A stretch of DNA of 64,000 bases from Sorex araneus (Eukaryota > Chordata > Mammalia > Eulipotyphla > Soricidae): contig NC_073305.1 in the NCBI RefSeq assembly GCF_027595985.1, positions 81,165,974-81,229,973 of the forward strand, given 5' to 3'. The position numbers and the translations under genes are program-made. Within the stretch, counting starts at the first letter, position 1. Each line of letters opens with the position of its first letter. Shown here piece by piece: positions 1 to 10,797 of this stretch. The notes under the pieces were generated by a model. It ran no database searches. It saw nothing but the letters and a program-made list of their open reading frames with translations, and was not told the DNA's origin.

Positions 1-414
1 GAAAACTTCCCACAGCTGGACAAAGCAGGCATCCAGATTCAAGGCGCCCGAAGAGTGCCAGCTAAAAGAGATCCTAACAGAAAAACCCCAAGACATATCA
101 TAGTTACAATGATGGACATGTTCCAGAGAGACACAATACTCCAAGCAGCAAGGTCCAAGAAGGAAATCGCATACAAAGGAGCACCCCTTAGGCTCACAGC
201 AGATCTATCAGAGGAAACCCTTCAAGCTCGAAGGCAATGGTGGGATATAGTGAAAAAACTCAATGAAATCAACGCTTCACCAAGAATACTTTATCCGGCT
301 AAACTCTCATTCAAACTAGAAGGAATCATACACTACTTTGGGGATAAACAACAGCTCAGGAACTTCATAGACTCAAAACCAAACCTAAAAGAAGCACTAA
401 AGGGGCTATTGTAA
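1..414 (+). pseudogene. L1 ORF1p C-terminal part (partial)
   Basis: The frame is open from base 1 to a TAA at 412-414. It begins with Glu-Asn-Phe-Pro-Gln-Leu, typical of the ORF1p C-terminal RNA-binding domain, and continues through Arg-Arg-Gln-Trp-Trp and Leu-Ser-Phe-Lys to Gly-Leu-Leu-stop. In living L1 the ORF1 protein is an RNA-binding trimer that packages L1 RNA. The coiled coil and RRM lie outside the window. The visible part has no stop, but the linked ORF2 is broken, so the copy is scored as part of a dead element. Confidence 0.85.
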
Positions 415-466
415 GACAAGAACAACCTCTACAAGCACAACAAACCCTTGCACAAAGACGGCACAA

Positions 467-3400
467 AATCCCATAACAATAATCTCCCTTAATGTCAATG
501 GTCTGAATTCACCAATTAAGAGACACAGACTGGCAAAATGGATTCAGAGACTCAACCCAACCTTCTGTTGCCTGTAAGAAACACATCTGAATAGCCAGAA
601 CAAACACAGACTCAAAGTCAAAGGATGGAAAACAATCCTGCAAGCAAACAACTCCCTCAAGAAAGCCGGAGTGGCTTTACTAGTATCGGACAACATAGAC
701 TTCAGGTTGAAAAAGATTAGAAGGGATAGTGAAGGCCACTTTTTATTAATCAAGGGATGTGTACATCAGGAAGAAATCACACTCCTAAATGTCTACGCAC
801 CCAATGAGGGACCAGCTAAATACCTACAACAGCTGCTAAGAGACCTCGAGAAGGACATCTCGAGCAACACAATAGTAGTTGGAGACTTCAACACCGCACT
901 GTCTCCTCTGGACAGATCTAGAAGATTAAAACTCACCAATGAAATACTGGCTTTGAAGGAAGAAATAGAAGAGAGAGGGCTAATAGATCTATACAGGGCT
1001 TTATATCCCCAAAAAAAGGAATACACATTCTTTTCCAGTGCACATGGAACATTTTCCAGAATAGACCATGCGCTGGGCCACACAACATACCTCAACAGAA
1101 TCAACAAGATAGACATTGTACCAGCTATCTTTTCAGACCATGATGCACTGAAGATAAAACTTAACTGTGGACAGATGCAGAAAACCAAATCAAACACCTG
1201 GAAATTAAATAGCTCGATATTGAACAATGAGTGGGTCAGGAAGGAAATCAAGGAAGAAATCAAAAGGTACCTAGAAACAAATGAGAATGAAGACACGAGC
1301 TACCAGAACCTGTGGGACGCAGCTAAAGCCGTTTTAAGGGGAAAATTTATAGCTCTGCAAGCATATCTCAGGAAGGAAGAAAGGGCCCACATAAATAACT
1401 TGACTTCACAGCTCAAGACCTTAGAAAAGGACCAACAAAAGGAGCCCAAACCAGGCAGAAGGAAAGAGATAATAAAACTTAGAGCAGAAATTAATGACAT
1501 GGAAACCCAAAAGACAATCCGGAAGATCAATGAAACCAAGAGCTGGTTCTTCGAGAAAATAAACAAGATTGATAAACCACTAGCAAGACTCACCAAGAAA
1601 GAGAGAGAGAGAACCCTTATAAGCCTAATCAGAAATGAAAAGGGGTACATCACAACAGAAACCAATGAAATTCAAAAGATCATGCAAGGATGGTTTAACA
1701 TCCGGAAATCAATCAACATAATCCACCATATCAACAAAAGAAAAGATAAAAATCATATAATCATATCAATAGATGCAGAGAAAGCATTTGACAAGATCCA
1801 GCATCCGTTTATGATGAAAACACTAGCCAAAATAGGTATAGAAGGGACCTTCCTCAATATAGTCAAAGCCATTTATCACAAGCCTATGGCAAGCATTGTC
1901 CTCAATGGGGAAAAACTAAGAGTCTTCCCTCTGAGAACAGGGACGAGACAAGGATGCCCACTCTCTCCACTTCTGTTCAATATAGTACTGGAAGTACTTG
2001 CAATAGCGATTAGGCAAGAAAAAGACATTAAGCGCATTCAGGTAGGAAAGGAAGAAATCAAGCTCTCACTATTCGCAGATGATATGATACTATACTTAGA
2101 GAACCCTAAAACCTCTACTAAGAAACTCCTAGAAACAATAGACTCGTACAGTAAAGTTGCAGGCTATAGAATCAATACCCAAAAGTCCATGGCTTTCCTA
2201 TATGCAAATAATGAGAGAGAAGAAAGTGACCTGAGAAAAGCAATCCCATTCACAATTGCGCCTCAAAAAATCAAATACCTCGGAATCAGCTTAACAAAGG
2301 AGGTAAAGGACTTGTATAATGAAAACTATAAAACACTACTTCAGGAAATAAAAGAGGACACGAGGAAATGGAAAGACATCCCCTGCTCATGGATTGGAAG
2401 AATTAATATTGTCAAAATGGCAATTCTCCCCAAAGCACTGTACAAATTCAATGCGATCCCTATAGGGATACCCTTGACATTCTTCAAAGAAATGGAGCAA
2501 GCGCTCCTGAAATTCATATGGAACAATAAGCCCCCACGAATAGCTAAAGCAATCCTTGGGAAAAAGAAAATGGGAGGAATCAACCTCCCCAACTTCCAAC
2601 TCTACTACAAAGCGGTAGTCATTAAAACAGCATGGTACTGGAACAAAGGCAGAGCGGCAGACCAATGGAACAGGGTTGAATACTCTGACATACACCCCCA
2701 AATATATGATCATCTAATCTTTGATAAGGGAGCAAGAAATGTGCAGTGGAGCAAGGAAAGCATGTTTAACAAATCGTGCTGGCAAAACTGGACGGCTACA
2801 TGCAAAAAAATGGGCTTAGACCTCCATCTATCACCATGTACAAAAATCAGATCAAACTGGATTAAAGACCTCAACATCAGACCAGAATCCCTAAGGTACA
2901 TTGAAGATAAGGTCGGCAAAACCCTCCACGACATTGAAGCCAAAGGTATCTTCAAAGCTGACATGCCACTGGATAAGCTAGTGAAAACAAAGATAAATAA
3001 ATGGGACTATCTCAAACTAAGAAGCTTCTGCAACTCAAAAGAAACAGTGACCAAAATACAAAGACAGTCTACAGAATGGGAAAGGATATTTATGCAGTAC
3101 CCATCCGATAAAGGGTTGATAACAAGGATATACAATGCACTGGTTGAACTCCACAAGAAGAAAACTGCCAACCCGATCAACAAATGGCTGATGAAATGAA
3201 CAGAAACTTTTCCAAAGAAGAAATCCGAATGGCTAAGAGGCACATGAGAAAATGTTCCACATCACTAATCATCAGGGAAATGCAGATCAAAACAACAATG
3301 AGATATCATCTCACACCACAGAGACTGGCCCACATCCCCAAAAACAAAAGCAACCGGTGTTGGCGTGGATGTGGGGAGAAAGGGACTCTCCTTCACTGCT

Positions 3401-3798
3401 GGTGGGAATGCCAACTGGTTCAGCCCTTTTGGAAAACAATATGGACGATTCTCAAAAAGTTAGAAATTGAGCTCCCATTTGACCCAGCAATACCACTCCT
3501 GGGAATATATCCCGGAGAGGCAAAAAGGTATAGTAGAGATGACATCTGCATTTCCATGTTCATTGCCGCTCTGTTCACAATAGCCACAATATGGAAAAAA
3601 CCAGAGTGCTCGAAAACAGATGATTGGCTAAAGAAACTCTGGTATATTTACACAATGGAATACTATGTAGCTGTCAGGAAACATGAAGTCATGAAATTTG
3701 CATACAAGTGGATCAACATGGAAAGTATCATGTTGAGTGAAATGAGTCAGAAAGAAAGAGACAGACATAGAAAGATTGCACTCATATGTGGAATATAA
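467..3798 (+). pseudogene. L1 ORF2 (endonuclease/reverse transcriptase), broken
   Basis: ORF2 encodes the endonuclease and reverse transcriptase that copy L1 RNA into DNA at the nicked target. Seen here: the start of the endonuclease (Asn-Val-Asn-Gly-Leu near 490), a stop TAA at 575-577 in the same frame, then an open stretch 578-3199. That stretch contains endonuclease residues (Val-Gly-Asp-Phe-Asn near 883, Ser-Asp-His-Asp-Ala near 1134), the RT Asp-Ala-Glu-Lys-Ala-Phe-Asp block near 1772 and the catalytic Ala-Asp-Asp near 2077. Around 1680 the protein jumps directly from the pre-RT linker to Gln-Gly-Trp-Phe-Asn-Ile, so the RT fingers and early palm (over 100 codons in other L1s) are missing without breaking the frame. 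Near 3185 one base is lost. The C-terminal Cys-rich part (Cys-Trp-Arg-Gly-Cys near 3358) then continues in another frame, 3184-3798. Loss of activity is certain from these defects. Confidence 0.92.
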
Positions 3799-4085
3799 TG
3801 TAACTGAGAAGTACAAGTTGGCAACGATGCAACTTCTGGCAGATATCTCTCTGGACTTAGTTACTAAAATACTAAATTACAGAAACCCAAAACTGAGAGG
3901 CCGCTAAGTGTGGTCACTCGACCTCACACTTCTTCATCCTCAGCAATGGAAAACAAATTACCTAATGCTTCCTTTTCAGCAGGTCTGACTTTAGGGGAGA
4001 GACTCTCCAAACAATAATAGTGAATTTTGTTGAAATATTGTATGCAATCAAAGTGAAAGTAAAGTGAAATTTATTAGTTACACAG

Positions 4086-4156
4086 GCGGGGGGGGCTTAG
4101 GGTGGGGGGGCTAGGGGCGTGGGGGGGGTTGGGGTGTGAGGGGGCGGGGTGGAGCT
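4086..4156 (+). other. G-rich tract in L1 3'UTR
   Basis: Runs of 4 to 8 G separated by short spacers occur on the + strand, a pattern able to form G-quadruplexes. G-rich tracts in the 3'UTR are a known trait of mammalian L1. The same tract, C-rich on the + strand, appears in the antisense L1 at about 19767-19855. Confidence 0.7.
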
Positions 4157-4443
4157 ATACTGGGATTCTTTGTGGTGGAATATGAGCACTGGTGAAGGGA
4201 TGGGTATTCGAGCATTGTATAACTGAGGTTTAAACCTGAAAACTTTGTAACTTTCCACAATAAAATAAATAAATAAATAAATAAATAAAAAATAAGTCTG
4301 TATATACTGACTCAACAAATAAGATAATTACATGATCACATTTGGGAAAAGAGGAAAACATGGTTCCCCAAGGTATGAATAAGTATTTTGCCTAAAGGGT
4401 CAAGCATACCTTGAAGGAGGAGGTAAAAAGGAACGTTCTGCCC

Positions 4444-4446
<3 letters not shown>

Positions 4447-4481
<35 letters not shown>
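4447..4481. repeat. (TG)n microsatellite
   Basis: About 17 uninterrupted TG units, followed by a G-rich stretch. A second short low-complexity run of TA/TATG lies at about 4649-4692. Confidence 0.95.
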
Positions 4482-4482
<1 letters not shown>

Positions 4483-4690
4483 GGCGGGGAGGGGGGAGGA
4501 GAAACTAAGTAGATTCAACATCACTTAATTCACCTATCCAAAATGGATTAAATAAGTATTGATGGAGTTATGATAAGATGTCAGATTGCCTTCTGCTAAT
4601 TAACTTTCACATCCAGTTGAGAGTAGATGACACACAGGATAAAACTGATATATATATACACATATATATGATTATATATGCATATATATA

Positions 4691-4832
4691 TGGCTGGAGT
4701 GATAGTATGGCATAAGGCACTTGCCTTTGCACAGTCAAGCTGAGCTCAGTGCCTGACACTGTGTATGTTCCTCTGAGTCCTTCCAGAAGAGCAAGGAGTA
4801 ATCCCTAAGCACAGACAGGTATGACCACAACC
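4691..4832 (+). mobile_element. SOR-type SINE, degenerate
   Basis: It starts with a GGCTGGAGTGATAG head and ends in a diverged form of the GGTATGACC end. Many substitutions suggest an old copy. It inserted in or beside the TA repeat. Confidence 0.75.
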
Positions 4833-4845
4833 CCTATACTACCAA

Positions 4846-5019
4846 TAGTATAGTGGGTAGGGCGTTTGCCTTGCACGTAGCCAACCCGGTTCGATCTCCA
4901 GCATCCCATATGGTCCCCCAAGCACCGCCAGGAATAATTCCTGAGTGCTGAGCCTAGAATAACCCCTGAGCATCGCTGGGTATGACCCAAAAAGCAAATA
5001 AATAAATAAATAAAATTAA
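4846..5019 (+). mobile_element. SOR-type SINE, head damaged
   Basis: GTGGGTAGGGCGTTTGCC, the B box GGTTCGATCTCC, CAGCATCCCATATGGTCCCC and a final GACCCAAAAAGC are present, followed by an AAATA tail. The first bases of the tRNA-like head are diverged. Confidence 0.85.
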
Positions 5020-5167
5020 AAATCATCTATTGATGAACATACAACAAATATTTGGGAATTGGGGATGGGAGGTTAGAAATTGGTAATGGCTATTAAAAGT
5101 ATTTAGAAGGAGATTTACAGTAGTTATCTAAAGAGACAAAAATACACAATTTAAAAGACAAAATGTT

Positions 5168-5344
5168 GGGGCTGGAGCGATAGCACAGTGGGTAGGGCGT
5201 TTGCCTTGCACGCGGCCCACCCGGGTTCAATTCCCAGCATCCCATGTGGTCCCCTGAGCACCGCCAGGGGAAATTCCTGAGTGCAGAGCCAGGAGTAACG
5301 CCTGTGCATTGCCGGGTATGACCCAAAAAGCAAAAAAAAAAAAA
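5168..5344 (+). mobile_element. SOR-type SINE, complete, with target-site duplication
   Basis: This is a full SINE from GGGGCTGGAGCG to a poly-A tail. The 15-bp sequence aaaagacaaaatgtt stands at 5153-5167 and again at 5345-5359, a perfect target-site duplication. That makes this a recent L1-mediated insertion. Confidence 0.96.
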
Positions 5345-5611
5345 AAAAGACAAAATGTTAGCTTTGAGATGAATTTTGGAACCATATTCATAACAAGTTT
5401 ATTTGACAGTCAAGAAATTTTTTCAGACTTTGAAATGGCTTTTCCACAGAAATAATTTTTTAAATTATTAAATTATTATTAAGGTTGATATCTTAATTCG
5501 GTCTAGCAAATTTCACCTAGATCATAACTGAGCTTCCTCGAAGCCTGTACCAAGCCTATCTAAAGCTTGAGCTCTGAGTTCCATGGACCCACATCGAAAA
5601 GAAGATAAGCA

Positions 5612-5752
5612 ATGAGGCCAGAAAAACAGTATAGCAGTTGAGGGACTTGCTCTGTAGGCCCCTGACCCAGGTTCAATTCCTGCGACTTTGTATGAATAAC
5701 CCCTGAGTAGAGTCAGGAGTAAGCCTTGAACTCAATCAGGTGTGGTGGAAAA
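5612..5752 (+). mobile_element. old SINE remnant
   Basis: Weak but ordered matches to the SOR SINE: GCCAGAAAAACAGTATAGC, GGTTCAATTCCTGC, AACCCCTGAGTA and TCAGGTGTGG. It is much more diverged than its neighbours. Confidence 0.6.
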
Positions 5753-6667
5753 ACTAATCTCTCCTCTCTGAGGGATTTGAACAGTCAAGTTTTGGAAGCT
5801 AAAAGCAGTTTATTGTCAATGGAGTGCTGCCAATAATGACTGATAAAAACTGTGGTGCCATTTATGAGACGAAAAAAATTGACTTATATAGCGCCTACTT
5901 GGTGCCAAGAACTATTAGACACTTTTAATTTCTTAAAAATAGTATGCTCACAGCCATTTTATGAAATAGATAATATAAATTCTACTTAATTCAGGAGAAA
6001 ACTGAAACTTCACGACCACTGTCACTCAGTATTGGCCTGTGACTTTGAACTCAACTCTAAATCTAATCTTTTGGGAGTTCCGACAAAAACCAGCAAGCCG
6101 GAACTTTTTCTACTTATTAGACACTTCCTTCCAGAAATTAATCATTTAATTCCTTTTAGACCAGTGCCAGGAACAATCTCCAAAAAATGTGACTTTCCTA
6201 GTGTTCCTTTCTTCCAGGAGACCTTTCTAATGATATTTTGAAAATTAATCCTGACAAGAGTGGCTGTTCTGTTGCTGCTGTAAAGGATGTTTTGATGCTT
6301 TTAATTTTAATTTTGCCATAACTAAATCAGTTCACAAGAAAACTGAACAGGGAAAATCAGATATTACTGTTAGTGGTACATAAAAAGGGGGATGAAATTA
6401 ATTTTCACACATCAGATGAAATATATATTCTATTGGCAGAGTCACATTTGAGCAGGGAGGTCAGAATTTCTGTACCTTATCCAATAAGTTTTAAAACAGG
6501 CTTAAAAATATAATACCATCAGGATTTTAAACTTTAACCTTTTCTTAACTTCACAAAAGGAAGGTCTTGATATAAAAAATACTTATATCTAATTTTGTTT
6601 GTTAGAAGAAAAAGGGAAAATGGCCAAATTCATCACCAGAGATGGGTCAAAAGTTCCTATTTAGTCA

Positions 6668-7212
6668 TTATCATCCCGTTGATCATTGATTTGCTCGAGC
6701 GGGCCCAGTAACGTCTCCATTCATCCTATTCCTGAGATTTTAGCAGCGTCTCTTTACTCATTCTTCCCAACGGTGCCGCATTAGAGGCTGTTCAGGGCCA
6801 GGGGAATGAGACCCATCATTGTTACTGTATTTGGCATATGAATGTGCCACGGGGAGCTTGCCAGGCTCTTCCCCGTGCGGGCAGTAAACTCAGTAGCTTG
6901 CCAGGTTCTCCAAGAGGTAGAACTAGGCTATAAGAAGTCTTCCGGGAGCTTGGTTTTATAGTCTCTGGTTGTTGGCCATTGGTGGGATTACATGGAACCC
7001 GGGGCAGTTTCTGGGGGTGACTGCCTAGCTACTGGAAAATGGGGGGTCTGGGTGGAGGAGGCCCAGTCTAGATCCAAGCAGCTTTGGAGATCTCGGCCCT
7101 GGGTCCCCCACACCTGGGTTCCTTTGCCGGTTCCATCATGTGTGAGGCTAGTCAATACGCGTGGAGAGTGGCCTTGAGGATGGCTGTGGCTGGGTTCCAG
7201 AGGTCTTCAACT
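6668..7212 (-). mobile_element. long non-autonomous RTE derivative
   Basis: Read on the - strand it ends with the RTE 3' end (GTTACTGGGCCCGCTCGAGC then a GGGATGATAATGAC tail). It begins with sequence akin to the 5' region of the RTE at 17.3 kb, including GAGACTATAAAACCAAGC. No ORF is present. It appears to be an RTE whose coding part is deleted. A similar copy lies at 16137-16535. Confidence 0.75.
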
Positions 7213-7738
7213 GCCTATTTAGTAGAAAATAAATCTGAATATATATCACTATATGTACACAGTATATATAGATTATCTGTTGTTTTTTTCAAATACTGTT
7301 AAATGCAACTTAAACTACCATAAAATCTTCCTCACACAGAAAAGTGGTGTGCATTATTAAAAAATGGACTTCCAGACAAATCTCATGGTTTTATTAAAAC
7401 TCATAATAGTTCAAAAAGAAACAGTAAGCTTCTGCACTCTTTAGAAAGTGTGGAATTTCCAATGGTACTTGATATGTGTATGCAGAAGCTTTACGTGTCC
7501 AAAATGCCAAGTAATGTAAATAGCACAGAAGGAAAATGATATAAGTGAAGGCAAAGAACCAATATTCATGGAATACTAGCTCGGTTTATCTCATGATCTT
7601 CATAATAATTTGTAGAAAAGGGAAAGTGTCATTTATTAAATACCGAGGTCAGAAGACATATTTGACCCATGAATGCCATTTTTATTTTATTTTATTTTTG
7701 TTTTTTTACGGAAAATAAAATGGAGGCTAAAAATTTTA

Positions 7739-7750
7739 ACTCTCTCTCTG

Positions 7751-7815
<65 letters not shown>

Positions 7816-7860
7816 CCTCCCTCCCTCCCTCCCTCCCTCTCCTTCTCCTTCCCTCCTTGT
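7739..7860. repeat. (TC)n plus (CCCT)n simple repeat
   Basis: A long TC dinucleotide run passes into CCCT units and a pyrimidine-rich end. Open frames over it only encode Ser-Leu or Arg-Glu repeats and are artefacts. Confidence 0.95.
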
Positions 7861-8329
7861 CTCCCTCTTCCCTCCCCAACTGGATATATGTGGACTCACA
7901 CTGAATTCTATATGAGAGTAAATCTATCTACTTCACTCATCCATAAAAAGTTGGAGTTAGATTGTTAGATTTAGATTTACTCATCTCTGTTGCACTGACA
8001 GCAAGCTTTTGCATAGAAAATAGATAAATAAACACTAAGTATGTTGCATAGAAAATGTTCCATAGGTAATGCTGTCACAACTGCCCTCAAAGCATTTCCC
8101 TTTTCACTGTAGATTTTCCTTTCAGAAGGGAGAATTTGTTTCAGATCTCTGCTTTGCCTCTTCTGTGTTCTTATCAGATTTCATTAGACATTCACACTTT
8201 TGGTTTAGCTCTCTTACAACAAAACCCATATATCTTTTTCTTCCCCATTATAATAAGTGAAAATAATGGAAAACATGAACTAAATCACAGTTTAAAAAAA
8301 TGTCAGCCTTAATTTACTAAAATACTTAC

Positions 8330-8434
8330 AGGAATATTAGTTATAGAAGCCCAAAGAAGTATGAGTCCATAGTCGGGACCATATTTTTCATTTGATTCCA
8401 TCTGTAGTATATCAAACATAGTCTGAAATAATGT
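8330..8434 (-). pseudogene. CYP39A1: CYP39A1 exon, probable exon 6, relic
   Basis: CYP39A1 is a microsomal P450 that 7-alpha-hydroxylates 24-hydroxycholesterol in bile acid synthesis. This - strand block is 105 nt (35 codons) between an AG acceptor and a GTAAGT donor. It translates to Thr-Leu-Phe-Gln-Thr-Met-Phe-Asp-Ile, then Pro-Asp-Tyr-Gly-Leu-Ile-Leu-Leu-Trp-Ala-Ser-Ile. This matches the I-helix region of human CYP39A1 (Thr-Leu-Leu-Gln, then Pro-Asn-Tyr-Gly-Leu-Leu-Leu-Leu-Trp-Ala-Ser), with about one residue missing near its end. The exon itself is open, with intact splice sites. It is called pseudogene because the other exons of the gene are broken. Exon numbers are inferred from order. 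The next exons, for the rest of the I-helix, the K-helix and the haem-binding Cys, were not seen in bases 1-8329. Confidence 0.85.
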
Positions 8435-8964
8435 CTATTTTTTAAAAGAAGATAAATATTATCAGGCTATAAAAATAAATATTATCATAAAATATTGTCA
8501 AACTATAGCCACATGATACTAATGTTAATAAACAAAGCCCAATGTATTTTCTTTAATTCATCATTTCTAGATTTATAGTTTGAGACATGCTGAAAAATTA
8601 ATGTCATGTAAGTGTATATATATATTTGCATTCTAAAAATTACATATTTTGCATTTATGATTAATTTTCAGTTCGTTTTGTGTGAAGGATTTAAGTCTGT
8701 CTCATTTTGGCTTTTTTGTTTTTGTTTTGGTTTTGGTATGTGGATGTTCATTTAGCACAATTTGTTGGAGTTTTTCTTTGTTCCATTATTATACAGTATT
8801 CAGTCCTTCCTCAAAGATCAACTTATTAGAATACAGAAATCTATTTCTGATAGTTTCGGTGAAATGGTATCACCCTGCCGAACCCTTCTCTTTATGTCAA
8901 TGATCACTTCTTTGTAGAATGGTGAGATCCTGGATTTTTGACTGTTTTCCATGAGATGTCAAAA

Positions 8965-9168
8965 GACCGAGTGGTTGCCCACTTACGAGATGGTCAGACT
9001 TCTTCATCAAGACCCTGAACAAACGATTTGAGGCTCTTCATGTTCCTGGAGCGAGCAGATGCCATTGGGCTACACTAGTACATGGCATGGATAGATGGAG
9101 ATGTTACTGGCACCCACTTGAGCAAATCGATGAGCAACAGGATGATAAGTGATACAAGTGATTACTGG
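8965..9168 (+). mobile_element. RTE LINE 3'-end fragment
   Basis: GATGGTCAGACTTCTTCATC, GTTTGAGGCTCTTC-like sequence, GGAGCGAGCAGATGCCATTG and the terminal GTTACTGG...GAGCAAATCGATGAGCAAC match the 3' end of the RTE at 21460-21640. The fragment lies within an intron of the CYP39A1 relic. Confidence 0.85.
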
Positions 9169-9210
9169 TTCTCATATATTTTAACAAAAAAATGGCTATG
9201 GTATACTTAC

Positions 9211-9297
9211 CATGGAATCATCTTTTGAAGATAAATATGTTTTGATAAGCGGAATATTTTCCACAAAAGGTTCTAGGAGCCACTGTCTGGATTTTGA
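9211..9297 (-). pseudogene. CYP39A1: CYP39A1 exon, probable exon 5, relic with damaged 5' edge
   Basis: On the - strand this reads Ser-Lys-Ser-Arg-Gln-Trp-Leu-Leu-Glu-Pro-Phe-Val-Glu-Asn-Ile-Pro-Leu-Ile-Lys and ends Ser-Lys-Asp-Asp-Ser-Met followed by donor GTAAGTA. It aligns with human CYP39A1 Ser-Lys-Ser-Lys-Lys-Trp-Phe-Leu-Glu-Leu-Phe. The human protein has Asn-Trp just before Ser-Lys-Ser. Here the in-frame triplet before Ser is TGA (complement of 9298-9300), and no AG directly precedes the Ser codon. Either a Trp codon became a stop, or the acceptor AG was lost. The nearest upstream AG would leave TGA in frame. The intron to the next exon is 776 bp. Confidence 0.8.
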
Positions 9298-9728
9298 TCA
9301 GCTTCCAAGTGATTAAAAAAAAAACAAACAAACATGTAAATTAATTTGAAAGTACTTTAGGAACAACCAGTTTAATCTAAAGGAAAAATATCTATGAAAT
9401 TATAATTATATTTTATTTTTAGGAAGAATTTCATCTACCTTAAGACTTACCAGTCTACAAGAAAAGTTACGGGGAAAAGCACATTTTAGTATCTTTTTCA
9501 AATCAGTGTTTGAAGTCACAGAGCTTATCAATGAATAAAAAATTAGAGCCCATGCCTAACTGAATCTGTTCTAACTGTTTCCAGTTCTGGAGAAATAAAA
9601 TCTACACAAGGACCTCCTAATCACTAATCGGTTAAGATTGAGAAAGCATACTGATTACTCTCTTTCCTAACCAGTCATCATTGCAGATATAAACAAACAA
9701 ACAAAAATGTGGGTTTTGTTTAAAGTCT

Positions 9729-9830
9729 GAGAGCTATGTAGCACAAAGAACTGAAGCACTTGCTTTGCCTACAGGAAGGGGTTGGTCCCTGGTATTACAT
9801 GATCCCCCACTTCCTAGAGTGACCACTAGA
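9729..9830 (+). mobile_element. old SINE remnant
   Basis: GAGAGCTATGTAGCAC, GCACTTGCTTTGCC and GGTCCCTGG-like blocks follow the SINE order, but the copy is strongly diverged and lacks a clear tail. Confidence 0.45.
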
Positions 9831-9856
9831 AGTGTCCCCCCCAAAAAAACTGTAGC

Positions 9857-10102
9857 ATTGTAGCACTGTCATTCCATTGTTTATCTATTTGCTCGAGCGG
9901 GCACCAGTAACGTCTCCATTGTGAGACTTGTTACTGTTTTTGGCATATCGAATACACCACGGGTAGCTTGCCAGGTTCTGCTGTGCAGGCAGGATACTCT
10001 CGGTAGCTTTCCAGGCTCTCCAAGAGGGACTGAGGAATGGAACCCTGGTCGGCTGGGTCATCCGCGTGCAAGACAAATGCCCTACCCACTGTGGTAAAAC
10101 TA
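9857..10102 (-). mobile_element. RTE-tailed SINE
   Basis: On the + strand it starts with the complement of the RTE-type tail (CATTCCATTG, GCTCGAGCGGGCACCAGTAA). It passes through CATATCGAATACACCACGGG and CTCTCGGTAGC, and ends in the complement of the tRNA-like head (GTGCAAGACAAATGCCCTAC). Confidence 0.88.
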
Positions 10103-10612
10103 ACCAAAAAAACTAAGCAAAATAAATGAACAAAAAAAAATCAATAGCATGTAACTTTGTGTTCAAACACTTTTTATAAACATTCATCCAAGTCCATTGT
10201 GAGAAATACTTTCGCCAAACCTACCTTTGTCTCAGAGCAAAAAAGCACAATGCTTAATTAAGACTGGTTACACTTGATGATTTAACACTGTCCCAGAATG
10301 CAGCAATAAATGTGAGTTAAAAAAATAATAATAAAGTTGTAAATTGGATAAAGGCCTTAAATTAATTCTTTATTCAATCCTCATAGTATTTTTCTCTTCT
10401 CAAAGTAAGGCATACAAACAAAAAAAATCATTTTTCTTCCTTGTCAGTCCTCATTTTTTTTCTTTATTCTGTCCTTCCTCAGTTCATACCTCCTCCCCCA
10501 CCCACCCAACACACACACATAGAACCTAGTCGTAAGAAATAGATTCTGTCTCTTTCACTTAAACTGTTGCCAGTTCTATTTAAAACAAAGAAAACAAGGA
10601 CATAAATTTCTT

Positions 10613-10797
10613 TTCTTTTCTTTTCTTTTTTGCTTTTGTTTGGGTCACACCCAGCGATGCACAGGGGTTACTCCTAGTTCTACACTCAGGAATTACTCCT
10701 GGCGGTGCTCAGGGGACTATATGGGATGCTGGGATTTGAACCCAGGTCGGCCGCGTGCAAGGCAAATGCCCTACCCAATGTGCTATCGCTCCAGCCC
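10613..10797 (-). mobile_element. SOR-type SINE, complete, with target-site duplication
   Basis: The tail is TTTTC-rich, followed by GCTTTTGTTTGGGTCACACC and the full body in reverse, ending GCTCCAGCCC. The 17-bp sequence aaggacataaatttctt flanks it at 10596-10612 and 10798-10814. Confidence 0.96.

Larger units (their letters stand above)
1..4291 (+). mobile_element. L1 LINE, 5' end outside window, 3' end complete
   Basis: This L1 copy runs from the end of ORF1 through ORF2 and the 3'UTR to an AATA/AAAT-rich tail at about 4258-4291. It lies antisense to the CYP39A1 relic. The order ORF1 end, short spacer, ORF2, then a G-rich 3'UTR is seen directly. The copy is dead: ORF2 carries a stop, a frameshift and a missing RT segment. 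Its 5' end lies left of the window, so full length cannot be judged. Confidence 0.93.

Noticed and set aside
5168-5250. tRNA gene, from A- and B-box-like sequence
   Set aside because: This is the tRNA-like head of a SINE. The cloverleaf is incomplete and the same head recurs in many copies. The same holds for the other SINEs.
7669-7968. Ser-Leu and Arg-Glu repeat proteins
   Set aside because: Translation of a TC/CCCT simple repeat.
1-8300. Later CYP39A1 exons (His-Pro-Asp helix, Glu-x-x-Arg, haem-binding Cys)
   Set aside because: Searched by eye on the - strand outside repeats; nothing resembling them was found. They may lie left of the window or be lost.
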